64,000 nucleotides of DNA from Megaustenia siamemsis. Its lineage: Eukaryota; Mollusca; Gastropoda; Stylommatophora; Ariophantidae. The first letter of the stretch is position 1. Every line of letters begins with the position of its first letter. The stretch covers positions 41,953,130 to 42,017,129 of the forward strand of contig JAVIAB010000139.1 of the NCBI GenBank assembly GCA_032433765.1, read 5' to 3'. Of the stretch, positions 1-57,655 are shown one piece after another. Under the pieces are notes generated by a model, which ran no database searches, had not been told where the DNA came from, and saw nothing but the letters and a program-made list of their open reading frames with translations. A program made the position numbers and the translations under genes.

Positions 1-295
1 TCTGCGCCGTGGCTGACACACTCCGTCTTCAGCAGCCTGGATCTTGGTTTGAAGTAGTTTTCCTTTTCGTAGGGCGGATGCTGTCCAGGTTTGTTAGGCC
101 CACCCAGGCCGTGGTTTCTATCTGGGTGTTCTTTCATAGCCTTTCCTTCTCCCGCTAGTCACTGCTAGACAGCAGTGGTTTGTTGTTCGGTGTGTCCTTC
201 TCCGTAGATAGACTTTGCATTCAGCTTTCACTCATATGGTCTGTTCACATCGTTGGACATATGTTCGGGCGTTTCTTTAATTCATATTCTGCCTT

Positions 296-400
296 TCAGC
301 TCCCTATGAGGCTTAGGTCTTCAACAAAAACACTTTCCAAGCCATTCTGTTTCTTGCCATTCTTTTAAGATCATTTCATATCTTCCCCATCAAGTTTTTT
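296..400 (-). mobile_element. LINE-C, short 3' end remnant
   Basis: cagctccctatgaggcttagg and ttgccattcttttaagatc match LINE-C tails elsewhere. Confidence 0.7.
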
Positions 401-1138
401 TTTTTCTAATTGGTACATCAGTGTCACCAGTACCCACCCCATGGTGGCAGAAGAGGCCTTCCATCTGGTCTTTGATTCTGGGGTCACAGCACGATTGTAG
501 TAGTCAGATAAGTAAAGAATAATTCTAGACTTAAGAAACAAACAGGACAGTGATATAAAGTACATTAAATATTATGTACACATATCGACCAAGCCATGTC
601 TAAAATTTAAAAAACACTTTAAACATAAACAATGTGTGTGTTTGATGTGGAACGCACCAATCGTCATTAAGTAGAAAAGGTTATTTTGTTGTTTTTTTTT
701 AATTAACTTTGATGTTTTCTCCTGTTTGATTCCGACGTTGAGTTTCGCTACAATTCTCAAACACTTTTTACATTCAACTTATTGTTCTCGTCGACGTCCT
801 CCTCCAGTAGAAATACCGCTGGTTAGTTTTGAAATTTATTGCCTACAAAAGATAAGGGATCGTCTAGTCTGGACTCAAGACTGCATTTGAAGTGAACTAT
901 GACAGTGGTTCCAAAATTTCTTCTCCGATAAATATACAAACTCTACTGAGAGATGTGTGGAGAGACGGTCGCCTACGCCAGCCGGAATAACATCTGATGA
1001 CGATGATGACCGAAAATGTAAAAAATTGTTTACGTTTTTTTAAGCTTTTACAGTTTTAATATTAACTTCAAAGGGTGTGTCAAGAACAGAACCAGCTAAA
1101 AACAAGCTATAGATACTGGCAGCAAAAAATTGGCAATA
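401..1138. other. No gene or repeat recognised
   Basis: AT-rich sequence, probably intronic. Short ORFs lack supporting features. Confidence 0.6.
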
Positions 1139-1362
1139 AATGGTAAAAGGTCTCAGATTTATCCAAGTCAAGATAAAAGGTCTCACATTCATTCAAGTCA
1201 ATGTAAAAGGTCTCAAATTCATTCGTCAAGAAAAAAGGTCTCAAATTCATTCAAGCCAAGAAAAAGGTCTCAGATTCACCCAAGTCAAGATTAAGGTCTC
1301 AAATTCATTAAGTCAAGGTAAAAGGTCTCAAATTAATTCAAGTCACGATAAAAAGCCCTTTA
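1139..1362. repeat. About 30-bp tandem repeat, 7 units
   Basis: aaaaggtctcanattcattc plus aagtcaag recurs with small length changes. Confidence 0.88.
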
Positions 1363-1547
1363 ATTCTAGATGTTATATTTATCTATTGCAAATATTACTT
1401 TCTTCTTAAATTCGCAAAACATAGTAGATCTAGTAGGTATGTCGCATTATAAATTATGAATTAAACTTTAAAAACATCTTTAACGGCTCGGTTATATTAT
1501 TACAAGCATTAGCGACAGCAACTTCAGTCTTGGTTAGTTGCGCACTT

Positions 1548-1875
1548 CTTGGGTAAGGTAAGATAAAGGTAAAGTACGAGACTTGAACCGGAAACACACG
1601 AGTTTCCACCCGTATGTGCTCGGTCGCCTATTCAGAAATGTTCGAAGATTTCTGGATAGTGTCGCTTCAAGCATTGAAACTCACAATGCGAGGCGACGTT
1701 CCTCACCTTCCCAGGATAATAGCCTGGTACCCATTTCTGCCAGCGGCTGGGTCGACCGAGGGGGTATTTTTTTTTTTTTGCAATTACTAGTACAACTCAT
1801 ACTTCTCCCAGCGGGAATCGAACGTCGGTAGCCCAGTCGGGTGGTTTTCCCAACTAGGCTACCGAGGCCTCCTTA
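1548..1875 (-). mobile_element. tRNA-derived SINE, family 2-like head with another body
   Basis: Reverse-oriented head (gggaatcgaac, gtagcccagtcggg, ctaggctaccgaggc). The body ctcaccttcccaggataata is shared with 11990-12335. Confidence 0.8.
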
Positions 1876-1934
1876 CTTTTTGGGTGTACGTGCGGTAGTG
1901 GCTGTCATTTTCAACATTACAATATAATAGAAAC

Positions 1935-2397
1935 AAAGTTGAACGCATTCGAAAATAAATGTCAAAGGAAAATACTTGGTATAGCGTGGAACGAATTCAA
2001 AACAAACGAGGAAATTAGAGAAATCGCCAATCAACCACTAGTATCTTTAGTAATAAAGAAAAGACGATGGTCATATGTTGGACATGTGATGAGAAGAGAT
2101 AATAACCGAATAGCAAAACAAGCCCTCATATGGGAAACAACAGGTAAGAGGAAAAGAGGAAGACCCAGAGAGACACTGAGAAGAACATTGATGAGAGAGG
2201 CAAGAGCAGCAGGATTCGGCTCCCTCAATGAGATAGAGCTGCTTGCACAGAACAGAGACAAATGGCAAGATTTGATAAAATATCTTTAAAAGAATTGAAA
2301 ACTGCTAGAACAAAAATTCAGATAACAGAATGAGTATCTTGGTTTACGCCCTATGGGCCGGCTACGGCTCGAAAGGTCAATAGATAGATAGATAGAA
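1935..2397 (+). mobile_element. LINE-A, 3' end fragment
   Basis: Encodes AFENKCQRKILGIAWNEFK... RRWSYVGHVMRR... GKRKRGRPRETL, the post-RT C-terminus of a non-LTR retrotransposon ORF, stop at 2287-2289. The 3' UTR contains ccctatgggccggctacggc and the tail (taga)n. It is 5'-truncated, as usual for LINE insertions. Confidence 0.88.
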
Positions 2398-2719
2398 TAT
2401 AATCCACTGGAATAGACAAGACATATAGGATTAGACTTGATCATAAGAGTATTGATTTTTCTATCCTTTTGTCAAGGCGTTTTCTTCGTGTCTTGGTGTT
2501 TCTCTCAATGAGTTTACTAAACAGTGACGTCATCATTAAAATTGCTTAGCGATACAATAACAGTGCATTGCCACCTATATCTAATACCTGCCCCTTGTGG
2601 AGAACCACCCAAAGGTTGTGACGTTTTTAGGGTTGTGGGTAAAATAAGGTCAGCCGTCGACAGCTAAAATAGCTGATGACGTCACAAGCTTGTGCTGCTT
2701 TCGGGAAAATCCTGTCAGC

Positions 2720-2912
2720 CCTTCGACTTTCAACACAGATGGCAATGGACAGCGTTTGTTTCCAGCATTTCGACTTTCAACACAGATGGCAATGAACAGC
2801 GTTTGTTTCCAGCATTTCGACTTTCAACACAGATGGCAATGGACAGCGTTTGTTTCCAGCATTTCGACTTTCAACACAGATGGCAATGGACAGTGTTTGT
2901 TTCCAGCATTTC
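2720..2912. repeat. 47-bp tandem repeat, 4 units
   Basis: ttcgactttcaacacagatg recurs at 2722, 2769, 2816 and 2863. Single-base variants (aatgaac/aatggac) distinguish the units. Confidence 0.92.
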
Positions 2913-3545
2913 TTCTGTTTACCGTTTGGTTGTTTGACTTTGTTGAGCTGCTCGCCATGAAGGAGCCGTTCACGAATTTGTCCATTAGACATGAAGTCAA
3001 CATGCCCAGCCCATGTCGTTAGCGTCTTTTTTTTTTTAATACCTTGAAATTTCGACTATCTTTGGGATTTCTTCTTCTGCTTCATCTCTTTCCTTCCTCA
3101 CCTGCCTTTCAGCGTCGAGGGGAGATATAATTTGCGGTCTTTTGCTCTTCTTTTCGCCTCTGCTGCTGTTATGTTTTCTGGTGCTTATAATATTCCATCG
3201 ATCCATCGTTTAATCATGGGGATTTCGGTTTCTGTAAATTTATAAAGGTTCCCTCCATGTTTAGAGGTATATGGAAAATGTGCTATTAGTGCCCATATTT
3301 TTCAACGACCGATGTCAAGTTTTATGAATATAACTAAACCAGCATCACGGAAAGCCGCTATTTTTTTTTTCCAAAATAAATCTCTAATACATGTTTTCTA
3401 ATGTTGCTTGTACAGCGAAAAAATGTTGATTCGAACAAAACAAAAATTGACACATCGGGGAATTGAACATGGATATTTCGAGGTGGCGACAAACGCACAA
3501 ATCACCCAGCCAACCTGGCTTGAGGGTTATTTATTTGGCCATCTT

Positions 3546-3950
3546 ATTTCTACTACTTCTACAACTACAACAACTACTACTACAACAACAACTACTACTA
3601 CTACAACTACTACTACAACTACTACTACTACTACTACTACTACTACAACTACTACTACAACTACCACTACTTCAACTAATACTGCTACTATAACTACTAC
3701 TACTACTATTACTATAGCTACTACTACTACTACTACAACTACTACTACTACAACAACTACTACTACAACTACCACTACTACAACTAATACTGCTACTATA
3801 ACTACTTCTACTATTATTACTATAGCTACTACTACTACTACCACTACTACAACTACTACTACTACAACTACTACAACTAATACTGCTACTATAACTACTA
3901 CTACTACTATTACTACAGCTACTACTACTACTACAGCTACTACTATTATC
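3546..3950. repeat. (act)n microsatellite
   Basis: Imperfect ACT/ACA trinucleotide array. A roughly 110-bp higher-order unit (aatactgctactataactac) recurs three times. Polythreonine and polyvaline ORFs are not genes. Confidence 0.95.
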
Positions 3951-4439
3951 AATGTTGCTACCAGTGCTTTTTTCTGGAAAATAAAGATACCGGTACTCAC
4001 CCTGAAGATGTTATTATATCTATATACACTTTTAACATATCATTTGATAAACCCTCGTCGTCTCTAGATCGCTTCTTAGTTTGAGTATCAACTGCGGGAT
4101 GGAATTGACATGAATCCACTAATATATGCTAGGGATGAATCTGGTGAGAGGAGTACCGACAATCCTTATGAACATCAGTGCAGAGGCTGTCCGTACAAGC
4201 AGAGATGACCTAGATGAAATTACTATAATGTTCTTCTGAGAGAAACCCTTTTCACGTTTACTGGAAGATACTACAGGTGTGTCCAAAGTATGCTTTATAG
4301 GATGTAGTATGTCTGGGAATTTATTTTCTTGAAATATAAACGAAAACCACGAATCATAACTTTACAGTCAATAAATTGGAATTTTAATATAAAAAAGGGC
4401 CGTATTGTTGCATACCGCTAGGAAAAAAAAACACAGGTT

Positions 4440-4680
4440 GCTACTATTACTACTAACACTGCTGCTGCTACTACTAGTTTTATTACATCTACAACTAGGA
4501 CTATAATTACAACACGCTCAACAACTGCTACTGCTACTATTATTGTTATTATTAGTGTTATTATTTAAATTACTTTTATTACTATCACTGTTACTACTAT
4601 TATTACCAATGGTGTTACTATTACTATTATTATTATTATTGCTACTAATATTAGTACCACTATTATTGTTATACTACTAC
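4440..4680. repeat. ACT/ATT-rich low-complexity tract
   Basis: Degenerate trinucleotide repeats (actgctgct, attattattatt) bordering a truncated SINE. Confidence 0.85.
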
Positions 4681-4689
4681 TAGTAGTCC

Positions 4690-4905
4690 AAATGACAAGA
4701 GGAAGGGTCGATCCCAACCGACGGCTCCAGTTCACCCAGCCTTTAATGGGTACCGGATTTTTTTTTGGGAAAGTAAAGCGACGCAGGCGTAATACCGAAC
4801 ACATTACCCCAAAAATCATGTGCCGAAGGTTTTTAAAATGTATGGTCACTAACACCATATTCCCTATACGCCCCCTGGCGTGACGGGATTACTTTACTTT
4901 TTACT
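4690..4905 (+). mobile_element. 5'-truncated SINE (family 1)
   Basis: Starts within the tRNA-like head just before the B box (gggtcgatccc) and continues to the tail ggcgtgacggg. Flanks tactactagtagtc and tactactggcagtc may be the target duplication. Confidence 0.85.
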
Positions 4906-5324
4906 ACTGGCAGTCTTCTTCTTCTGACTTCTTTTCTTTCTTCACTCCTCTTATACCTAGACCTATTCGCGTGTCGAATGAGATACAAAGTTCTGGTTTT
5001 TGTCCTCTTGGCGGCTTAAATCCTTGACAATTGATGTTGATGTAGCATTTCTTTGATGTTGTTTGTCAATCTTTCTCTGAGTCTACATCATGTTCTTGTC
5101 CTTTCTCCTCTTTTAATACATACTTTGTATGATTAAAAAAGTGCACGGTATTCTTTCTTAATGGGCAAAACCATTATATTTGTTGCTTCTGCAGGAGACT
5201 TGCTTCAGTGCCTACTCTTTCTATGACATTATTTCTGCTTCTGAATTTTCTGGTCATGTGCAGTCCTAGCGCTGTTTTTTTTTAGACATCTCATGTCTAT
5301 GGTGACATGCTTTCTTTCACTAGT

Positions 5325-5745
5325 GTTGTTATTATTATTATTATTATTATTGTTATTATTATTATTATTATTATTACTGTTACTATTATTACTATTACTG
5401 TTATTATTAGTACTAGTGATATAACTATTATTACTATTACTGTTATTATTAGTACTAGTGATATAACTATTATTACTATTACTGTTATTATTAGTACTAG
5501 TGATATAACTATTATTACTATTACTGTTATTATTAGTACTAGTGATATAACTATTATTACTATTACTGTTATTATTAGTACTAGTGATATAACTATGATT
5601 ACTATTACTGTTATTATTAGTACTAGTGATATAACTATTATTACTATTACTGTTATTATTAGTACTAGTGATATAACTATTATTACTATTACTGTTATTA
5701 TTAGTACTAGTGATATAACTATTATTACTACTTTATTATTACTAT
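5325..5745. repeat. (att)n plus 42-bp ATT/ACT minisatellite, 8 units
   Basis: After (att)n, the unit containing tattagtactagtgatata repeats every 42 bp. Units are nearly identical; one has actatg for actatt near 5590. Confidence 0.92.
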
Positions 5746-5764
5746 TTTGGTGCTGAAACAGTGA

Positions 5765-6060
5765 CATTAGACAAGAAAACAACATAAAATTGAAGCCTGG
5801 AAATGTGGATTTATAGAAGAATAGGTAGAAGTGGATGGAAAGAAAAGAAAATGAACGATGAAGTTTTAAAACAACTAAAGTGGAAAAGAGAACTACTAAT
5901 CACAATTTGAACAAGAAAAATGAAATTTTTGGGGCATGTTAAAAGACACAACAGCCTACCCAAAATTCCATCAAAACTGCCATGAAGGCAGCAAAAGATT
6001 GAGTGAAATGAGCTCCACTGTAGCCAACCTTCCACGCGGAGACTGCGCAGGAAACTGATG
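5765..6060 (+). mobile_element. LINE-D, 3' end fragment
   Basis: aaaattgaagcctggaaatg, ggatggaaagaaaagaaaatg and tgtagccaaccttccacgcgg match 44280-44630. Frames are broken. Confidence 0.78.
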
Positions 6061-6133
6061 AACTGTTGTTGTCTGTCTCAAATTTATATTTATCTTTGTG
6101 CCTTTTTATGTATATGTTAGGCAATATTGTTAT

Positions 6134-6153
6134 AGAGAAACATATGTTTCTCT
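6134..6153. repeat. Perfect 20-bp palindrome
   Basis: agagaaacatatgtttctct is self-complementary, in T-rich intron sequence 210 bp before grin3-like exon a. Confidence 0.8.
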
Positions 6154-6363
6154 CTATAAAGGAATATTTTTTTTTTTATATTTGTGCATGTTTCATGTAT
6201 TTTGTATATTTTTTTTTATTGTTTTGTTTACCTGGCAGATTTACCCTTAATTCTTCCTATCTTTTTTTTTTTTTTTTTTTTTTGTTAAATTGTCATGATT
6301 TTAATTTATTTTGTTCTCATGAATACAAATTTTCAAGTCTTCAATTTTTTTTTTATTTCTTAG

Positions 6364-52660
<46,297 letters not shown>

Positions 52661-53340
52661 CAATGAGCAATAAGCGGATTGTGTAACTTTGAACTACTTT
52701 CACAAATGATATCATTGTAGTCGGAACAGTGCAGCTACTCTTTGTGTGAACAAATAAGGGGTTTTCAGCAAACTTGTTCATTGGATATCTTTGAACAGTA
52801 CTACAACGCACATATCTAAATATACGTGGTGTCATGACATATCTTGGCATTTTTGCATGAATATACATGCATACATACACACTTGTCTTTTGAAATGTTC
52901 ATATGCATTTATTATTTGCCTTGTTTTAGTCTTATTCATTTGTATGAACTCACCTGTAACTATTAACATCTAATATAGTCTTGGTTTTTTTTTCCATTAA
53001 TTTTTTTCAAATCTCCCACTTTTGTTTCCATTTTATTCTGTTGTACTCTCTCATGTGTATCTGCCTCTTGTTCATTTTCGTTTTAATTTCAAATATAAAT
53101 CCATTATTTCTCAGATATACTTTTAATCTCTGCTACTACAACATTATTGTTAATTAATTTTAGTAACGTTTTGGTCATGTTTAAATTCTAGCTTTGGCGT
53201 CTAATATATTTCACTTAATTCAAGATGATACCGTCCAGATAACATTCTAACTTTGGAATTTGTTTTTAATTCATTTATTTTAAACAAATTATTTAATAAA
53301 CTGTGACACACTGATATTAAAGCTTTTTATATAGAAAGTT
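52661..53340 (+). other. Probable 3' UTR of the grin3-like gene
   Basis: AT-rich non-coding sequence follows the stop codon. The clearest polyadenylation hexamer is AATAAA at 53295-53300. It is followed within 30-40 bp by a SINE whose insertion duplicated a 13-bp target. The end of the transcript cannot be fixed from sequence alone. Confidence 0.45.
53295..53300 (+). promoter_or_regulatory. Candidate polyadenylation signal
   Basis: Canonical AATAAA in the 3' flank, about 635 bp after the stop codon, followed by GT-containing sequence. It is the best candidate among AT-rich alternatives. Confidence 0.4.
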
Positions 53341-53606
53341 GGAGCCGCGATAGCTCAGTGGTTAGTGAACTGGACTACAAAGGACAAGAGGTAGGGTTCG
53401 ATCCCAATCGACGGCATCCGGGTTCACCCAGCCTTAAATGGGTACCGGATTCTTTTCTGGGAAAGTAAAGCGGCACAGGCGTAATACCGACCACATTACC
53501 CCAAAAATCATGTGCTGAAGGTCTGTAAAATTTATGATCACTAACACCATATTCCTTATACACCACTTGGCGTGACGGGGGCTCTTTCCTTTTTTTTTTT
53601 TTTTAA
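53341..53606 (+). mobile_element. tRNA-derived SINE (family 1), full length
   Basis: Perfect 13-bp target duplication tatatagaaagtt at 53328-53340 and 53607-53619. It sits about 40 bp after the candidate polyadenylation signal of the grin3-like gene. Confidence 0.95.
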
Positions 53607-53699
53607 TATATAGAAAGTTCTGCAATAAGAGGATCTGACCATCAGAATGAGTTCATCCGCCTCCCTTTCAGTAAGCAATTGGTTTGCCCTTCCAGTACA

Positions 53700-54060
53700 T
53701 ATTTTACTACGAATCTAGATATGGTTATGGGTAGTCGAAAACCCCGGCTTCATTGCAAACGAACTAAAAACCCATGATTTTTCAACCGCTCCTGGTAGTG
53801 GAATCATCTAAATTAAAATTCATCTCATTGAAGGAACCAAACAAAGAAAGGCAGATGCAGTCCCCATCATAGCAGCTACAGCACACGCCAAAAGAAATCA
53901 GGTCAAGCGGCACCGAAAATGAATGCAGCTGAACTGTCCTTCGTCATACGATATCATCATTCATTGTAAGCAATTGGAATATGAAATCACGGTCTGGATG
54001 AAAAACTCAGCTCACTGTGTGCACAGAGCACTATAAACTGGGATATAATAAAGCTCGATA
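53700..54060 (-). repeat. Dispersed repeat X, diverged partial copy 4
   Basis: Same order of blocks as 54155-54480 but more diverged (gtagtcgaaaaccccggc, gcagctgaactgtccttcg, ctcactgtgtgcacagagcac). It makes an imperfect tandem pair with copy 3. Confidence 0.6.
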
Positions 54061-54139
54061 ACAAAAGTGAAACAGGACTTCCAACTGGACAAATCACCTT
54101 CTGTGCAAGAGTAATATGTGCTTGTTTATTTGGTTAATA

Positions 54140-54660
54140 TGATAATTTTTAGAGGTTATTGGTTATTGGTTATGGAAGGCCTCGGCATCACAGCAAACGA
54201 ATTAAAATCCATAATTGCTCAACCGCCCGTGCCAGTGGAATCATCCGAATTACCAACTCATCTCCCAAACAAAGAAAGGTAACTGTAGTCCCCATCGTAG
54301 CAGTCTCAGCACACGCCAAAAGACATAAGGCGAAACCGCGCAGAAAGTGAACACAGCCAACTGTTCCCTGTCATACGATATCATCATTCATCGTAAACAA
54401 GCGGGATATCGAAGCAGGATCAAAACGGATGAGACACACAGCTCACGGTGTGCACAGAGCACTTAACTCAGTAGCTCCTGCAACAAGCCGGACTTGGAAT
54501 ATGAGGAAACTGCAAGAAGGAACACTTTTCAGACATAGCCTTCAATGGTTCCTGCCGCCTATCCACCATATACCATGGGAGTTCACGTCCTCCCGAAAAT
54601 GATGATCGTCATAGCACTTGATGATGTTAGGCCGTCATTGATGACTCCAATTCCAAACAT
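54140..54660 (-). repeat. Dispersed repeat X, copy 3, overlapping the 3' end of the Cys-rich ORF
   Basis: Reverse complement of copies 1 and 2 (ttatggaaggcctcgg, agcacttaactcagtagc, gccgcctatccaccat). The repeat runs into the coding end of the 54583-55410 exon. Confidence 0.78.
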
Positions 54661-55410
54661 ATAGACACACAGTGGTGGTAATTTGTCATTTTCAATCCAA
54701 CAGAAGCCACATGACCTGTAGTTAGTAAAACCACAGAGAGAATATGATTTTGTGACCTTCACTGATTCACTCTTAGATGTGAATGTGTAGTTTACACAAG
54801 AGGAGAAGTTTCCAACTACAGTGATTCCATTTAAGGCAATTCTGGGATAGCAAGGCAAGTCTCCTTTATAGCAGCAGAACTTGATGTTCTCCGCTCCCTT
54901 CGTGTGGCTGCTGCCACACGATTCTGATGTCTCATTAACTTGGACATCATTCAAGAACAATGTCAGATTAACATTCCATAGATATGGCTCTGCTGATGAA
55001 GTGCTTGGTGCAACAGTTGTATCAATCATACTGGAGGCTCCTGGTCTGTGGTCATTAATATCACAGACGGCACGTGGTGTTGTTATATTCAGTATTTCTT
55101 TCTGGGGTGTAAATATGTGGCACACACATGGAGAGTGGTTTGTGGTCACAGTAATCCCATTAAAGGCAATTCTAGGGTAGCATGGCAATGCTGTTTCAGA
55201 ACAGCACAATCCTGTGATGTTTTCTGTGTTCGCTATAAAGCTGCTGCTGCTACACAATCCTGACCAATTATAGGTGTGGACATTAATCACTTGCAATGAC
55301 AAAACTGCTTTGTTTACATCATAAACCTCTGGAAGCGAATCATTTATGGGACTAATAGTACAATTTATTCTTCCATCGGGGATATCTTCATTGAGTCCCC
55401 CAAAAAAGGT
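54583..55410 (-). CDS. 3' exon of an unrecognised extracellular-type protein with duplicated Cys module
   Basis: I do not recognise this gene. The open frame has 275 codons and a TGA at 54583-54585. It is bounded upstream by an in-frame stop and a plausible acceptor (ccaaag, reading from 55411 down), so an earlier exon is expected. Two tandem modules share the pattern CC-x4-LPCYPRIAxNGITV-x5-S-CV-x3-FT, then a further Cys. About ten N-x-S/T sequons (NWS, NIT, NHS, NLT, NET, NFS, NYT...) suggest a secreted or surface-exposed product. No membrane helix or signal peptide is visible, and the latter would be upstream. It is convergent with the grin3-like gene. The last ~25 codons and the 3' flank belong to dispersed repeat X. 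It could also be a fragment of a multi-copy or mobile gene. Confidence 0.55.
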   Translation of the reverse strand, partial: TFFGGLNEDIPDGRINCTISPINDSLPEVYDVNKAVLSLQVINVHTYNWSGLCSSSSFIANTENITGLCCSETALPCYPRIAFNGITVTTNHSPCVCHIFTPQKEILNITTPRAVCDINDHRPGASSMIDTTVAPSTSSAEPYLWNVNLTLFLNDVQVNETSESCGSSHTKGAENIKFCCYKGDLPCYPRIALNGITVVGNFSSCVNYTFTSKSESVKVTKSYSLCGFTNYRSCGFCWIENDKLPPLCVYMFGIGVINDGLTSSSAMTIIIFGRT

Positions 55411-55889
55411 CTTTGGTTAAAAAGCACATATGCGTTTGAGTTAAACACACAATGAGCCCACTTCATAGATTCAAAATGATCCTTGCCAATGTCATCCGTT
55501 TGCACAAGTTAGGTCCTTAGCTACCAACGTCAAAAATGTCTGAAACGAAGCCATCCAATTAACGACTTTATCTTTAGCGAAGGTTAACGAACTGTGAACA
55601 AACATTTATGTTCAAACCCTTGAAAACATTTTCAAAAATCTGCCAACTCGCAGCAATAACATTTATCGTGTTGTTCAATGTAAACATTGCTTGGTCCATA
55701 GCTCGAATATAAATAAGCTGCCATTTTTAGAGGTACTCCAGTTAAGGCTCTTCATGCCATGTATTGAAAGTTTGGCTTGTTTGAATTTTGAGGGAAAATG
55801 AATTATCACAGTTCGACAAAATTTAATTGGTTTTAAAGGATCTTGTCTGGGACGTGAAAAGCAAAAAAAGTATAAAAATAATTAATATA
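55411..55889. other. Flank upstream of the Cys-rich exon, no exon recognised
   Basis: On the minus strand this should be intron or 5' sequence of the 54583-55410 gene. I cannot identify the preceding exon. Confidence 0.45.
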
Positions 55890-56345
55890 ATGGTTGTTTG
55901 CTTGGTGGTTGGCTTGGTTGATTGGCTGTTTGGTTGGCTGATTTATTGTTTGCTTGGTTGGTTTCGTTGTTTGATTTCGATGATTGATTCGGTGGTTGTG
56001 TGGTTGGCTGACTGACTGGCTGCTTGGTTGGTTGGCTGTCTATTCGTTTGGTTAGTTGATTGGCTGGTTGGCTGGTTGGTTGATTTATTGTTTGCTTGGT
56101 TGGTTGATTCGGTGGTTGATTTTTTAGCTGTCGGGCTGACAAACTGGTTGGCTGACTTCCGATTGGTTGAATCGGCGGTTGGTTGGCTGTTTGCTTGCTT
56201 GATTAGTTGGTTTTTTGGTTGGTTAGCAGGCTACCGATTGGTTGATTCGGCGGTTTGTTGGTTGTTTGTTTCCTTGATTTGTAGGTTCGGCGGTTTGTTG
56301 GTTGTTTGTTTCCTGAATTGGTTGAGTAATGATTGGTTGGCTGGC
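55890..56345. repeat. Degenerate TTGGTTGG-type G/T-rich tandem region
   Basis: Irregular repeats of ttggttggctg, gattcggcggtttg and tgtttgcttgg with a strong G/T versus C/A strand bias. Confidence 0.75.
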
Positions 56346-56552
56346 TAGTTATTTAGTTCAATGCTCTGATATAAGATAATGTAGATCTCATTCTCGACCA
56401 ACTGTTGCCTGCTGGTTAGTCTGAACTTCTCTAAGACACTAAAGCTAATAATTTATACGTTTGAGCATCTGGATCATCACGTGCTGAACACTTCACCGTG
56501 TAAATACAATACAATCACAAGAAAATATTGAAGCTTGCTCTCCATCCCCAAT

Positions 56553-57280
56553 TATGTGCTGTACCGATCTGTTTATGTTACAGTACCGATCTGTTTATGT
56601 TACAGTACCGATCTGTTTATGTTGCAGTACCGATCTGTTTATGTTGCAGTACCGATCTGTTTCTGTTACAGTACCGATCTGTTTATGTTACAGTACCGAT
56701 CTGTTTATGTTGCAGTACCGATCTGTTTATGTTGCAGTACCGATCTGTTTATGTTGCAGTACCGATCTGTTTCTGTTACAGTACCGATCTGTTTCTGTTG
56801 CAGTACCGATCTGTTTATGTGCAGTACCGATCTGTTTCTGTGCAGTACCGATCTGTTTATGTGTAGTACCGATCTGTTTATGTGTAGTACCGATCTGTTT
56901 ATGTTACAGTACAGATCTGTTTATGTTCAGTACCGATCTGTTTATGTGTAGTACCAATCTGTTTATGTGCAGTACCGATCTGTTTATGTGCTGTACCGAT
57001 ATGTTTCTGTGCTGTACCGATCTGTTTCTGTGCTGTACAGATCTGTTTATGTGCTGTACCGATCTGTTTCTGTGCTGTACCGATCTGTGTATGTGCAGTA
57101 CCGATCTGTTTATGTGTAGTACCGATCTGTTTATGTGTAGTACCGATCTGTTTATGTGTAGTACCGATCTGTTTATGTGCATTACCGATCTGTTTTTGTG
57201 CATTACCGATCTGTTTATGTGCAGTCCCGATCTGTTTATGTGCAGTACCGATCTGTTTATGTGCAGTACCGATCTGTTTC
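56553..57280. repeat. 21-22-bp minisatellite, about 34 units
   Basis: The core gtaccgatctgtttatgt is followed by 3-4 variable bases (taca, tgca, gca, gta, gct). Unit length drops from 22 to 21 bp at about 56820, so reading frames shift through the array. Predicted ORFs over it are not genes. Confidence 0.93.
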
Positions 57281-57289
57281 GCTTCCATC

Positions 57290-57540
57290 TACAGAGCCAA
57301 CGCATTCTAAAATATTTATTTACAAAAATAGAAGAATCAAGATTGTACAGATGTATCCACATGAAGTTAGATACCACATATGTATATTGTTCATTCAGCG
57401 ATCGGGTCTGTCTGTTCAATATTGGCAGATTCAGCTACGAAATAAGATGTTCAGTAAAACAACAGACAGGACTATATTACCACACTACTGAAACATCATG
57501 ACTGCATGCTACCAACCGTCTGTCAAGACAACGAAGGACA
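57290..57540 (+). repeat. Dispersed repeat Y, copy 2
   Basis: ggtctgtctgttcaatattg, cagattcagctacgaaataag and catgctaccaaccgtctgtc align in order with 23405-23565. It lies between two minisatellites. Confidence 0.65.
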
Positions 57541-57655
57541 TATTATCCTTGCCAAAATTTTTTTTGTTTTTTTTTTCGGCACAGGACCTCATTTTGTAGC
57601 AAATAATTTTGTGCAGCGTTTTCTCGACGACCACTCTAGTCCATTAAAGTCACTA

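Noticed and set aside
3408..4067. 219-codon polythreonine ORF and its minus-strand polyvaline counterpart
   Set aside because: Translation of an ACT microsatellite; open because the repeat has no stop codon.
54583..55410. Assigning the Cys-rich ORF to a named toxin or receptor family
   Set aside because: No recognisable motif links it to any family I know; the duplicated CYPRI pattern alone is not enough.
56554..57501. 315-codon ORF of DLFMCST repeats
   Set aside because: Minisatellite by-product; unit length changes from 22 to 21 bp and frames are interchangeable.
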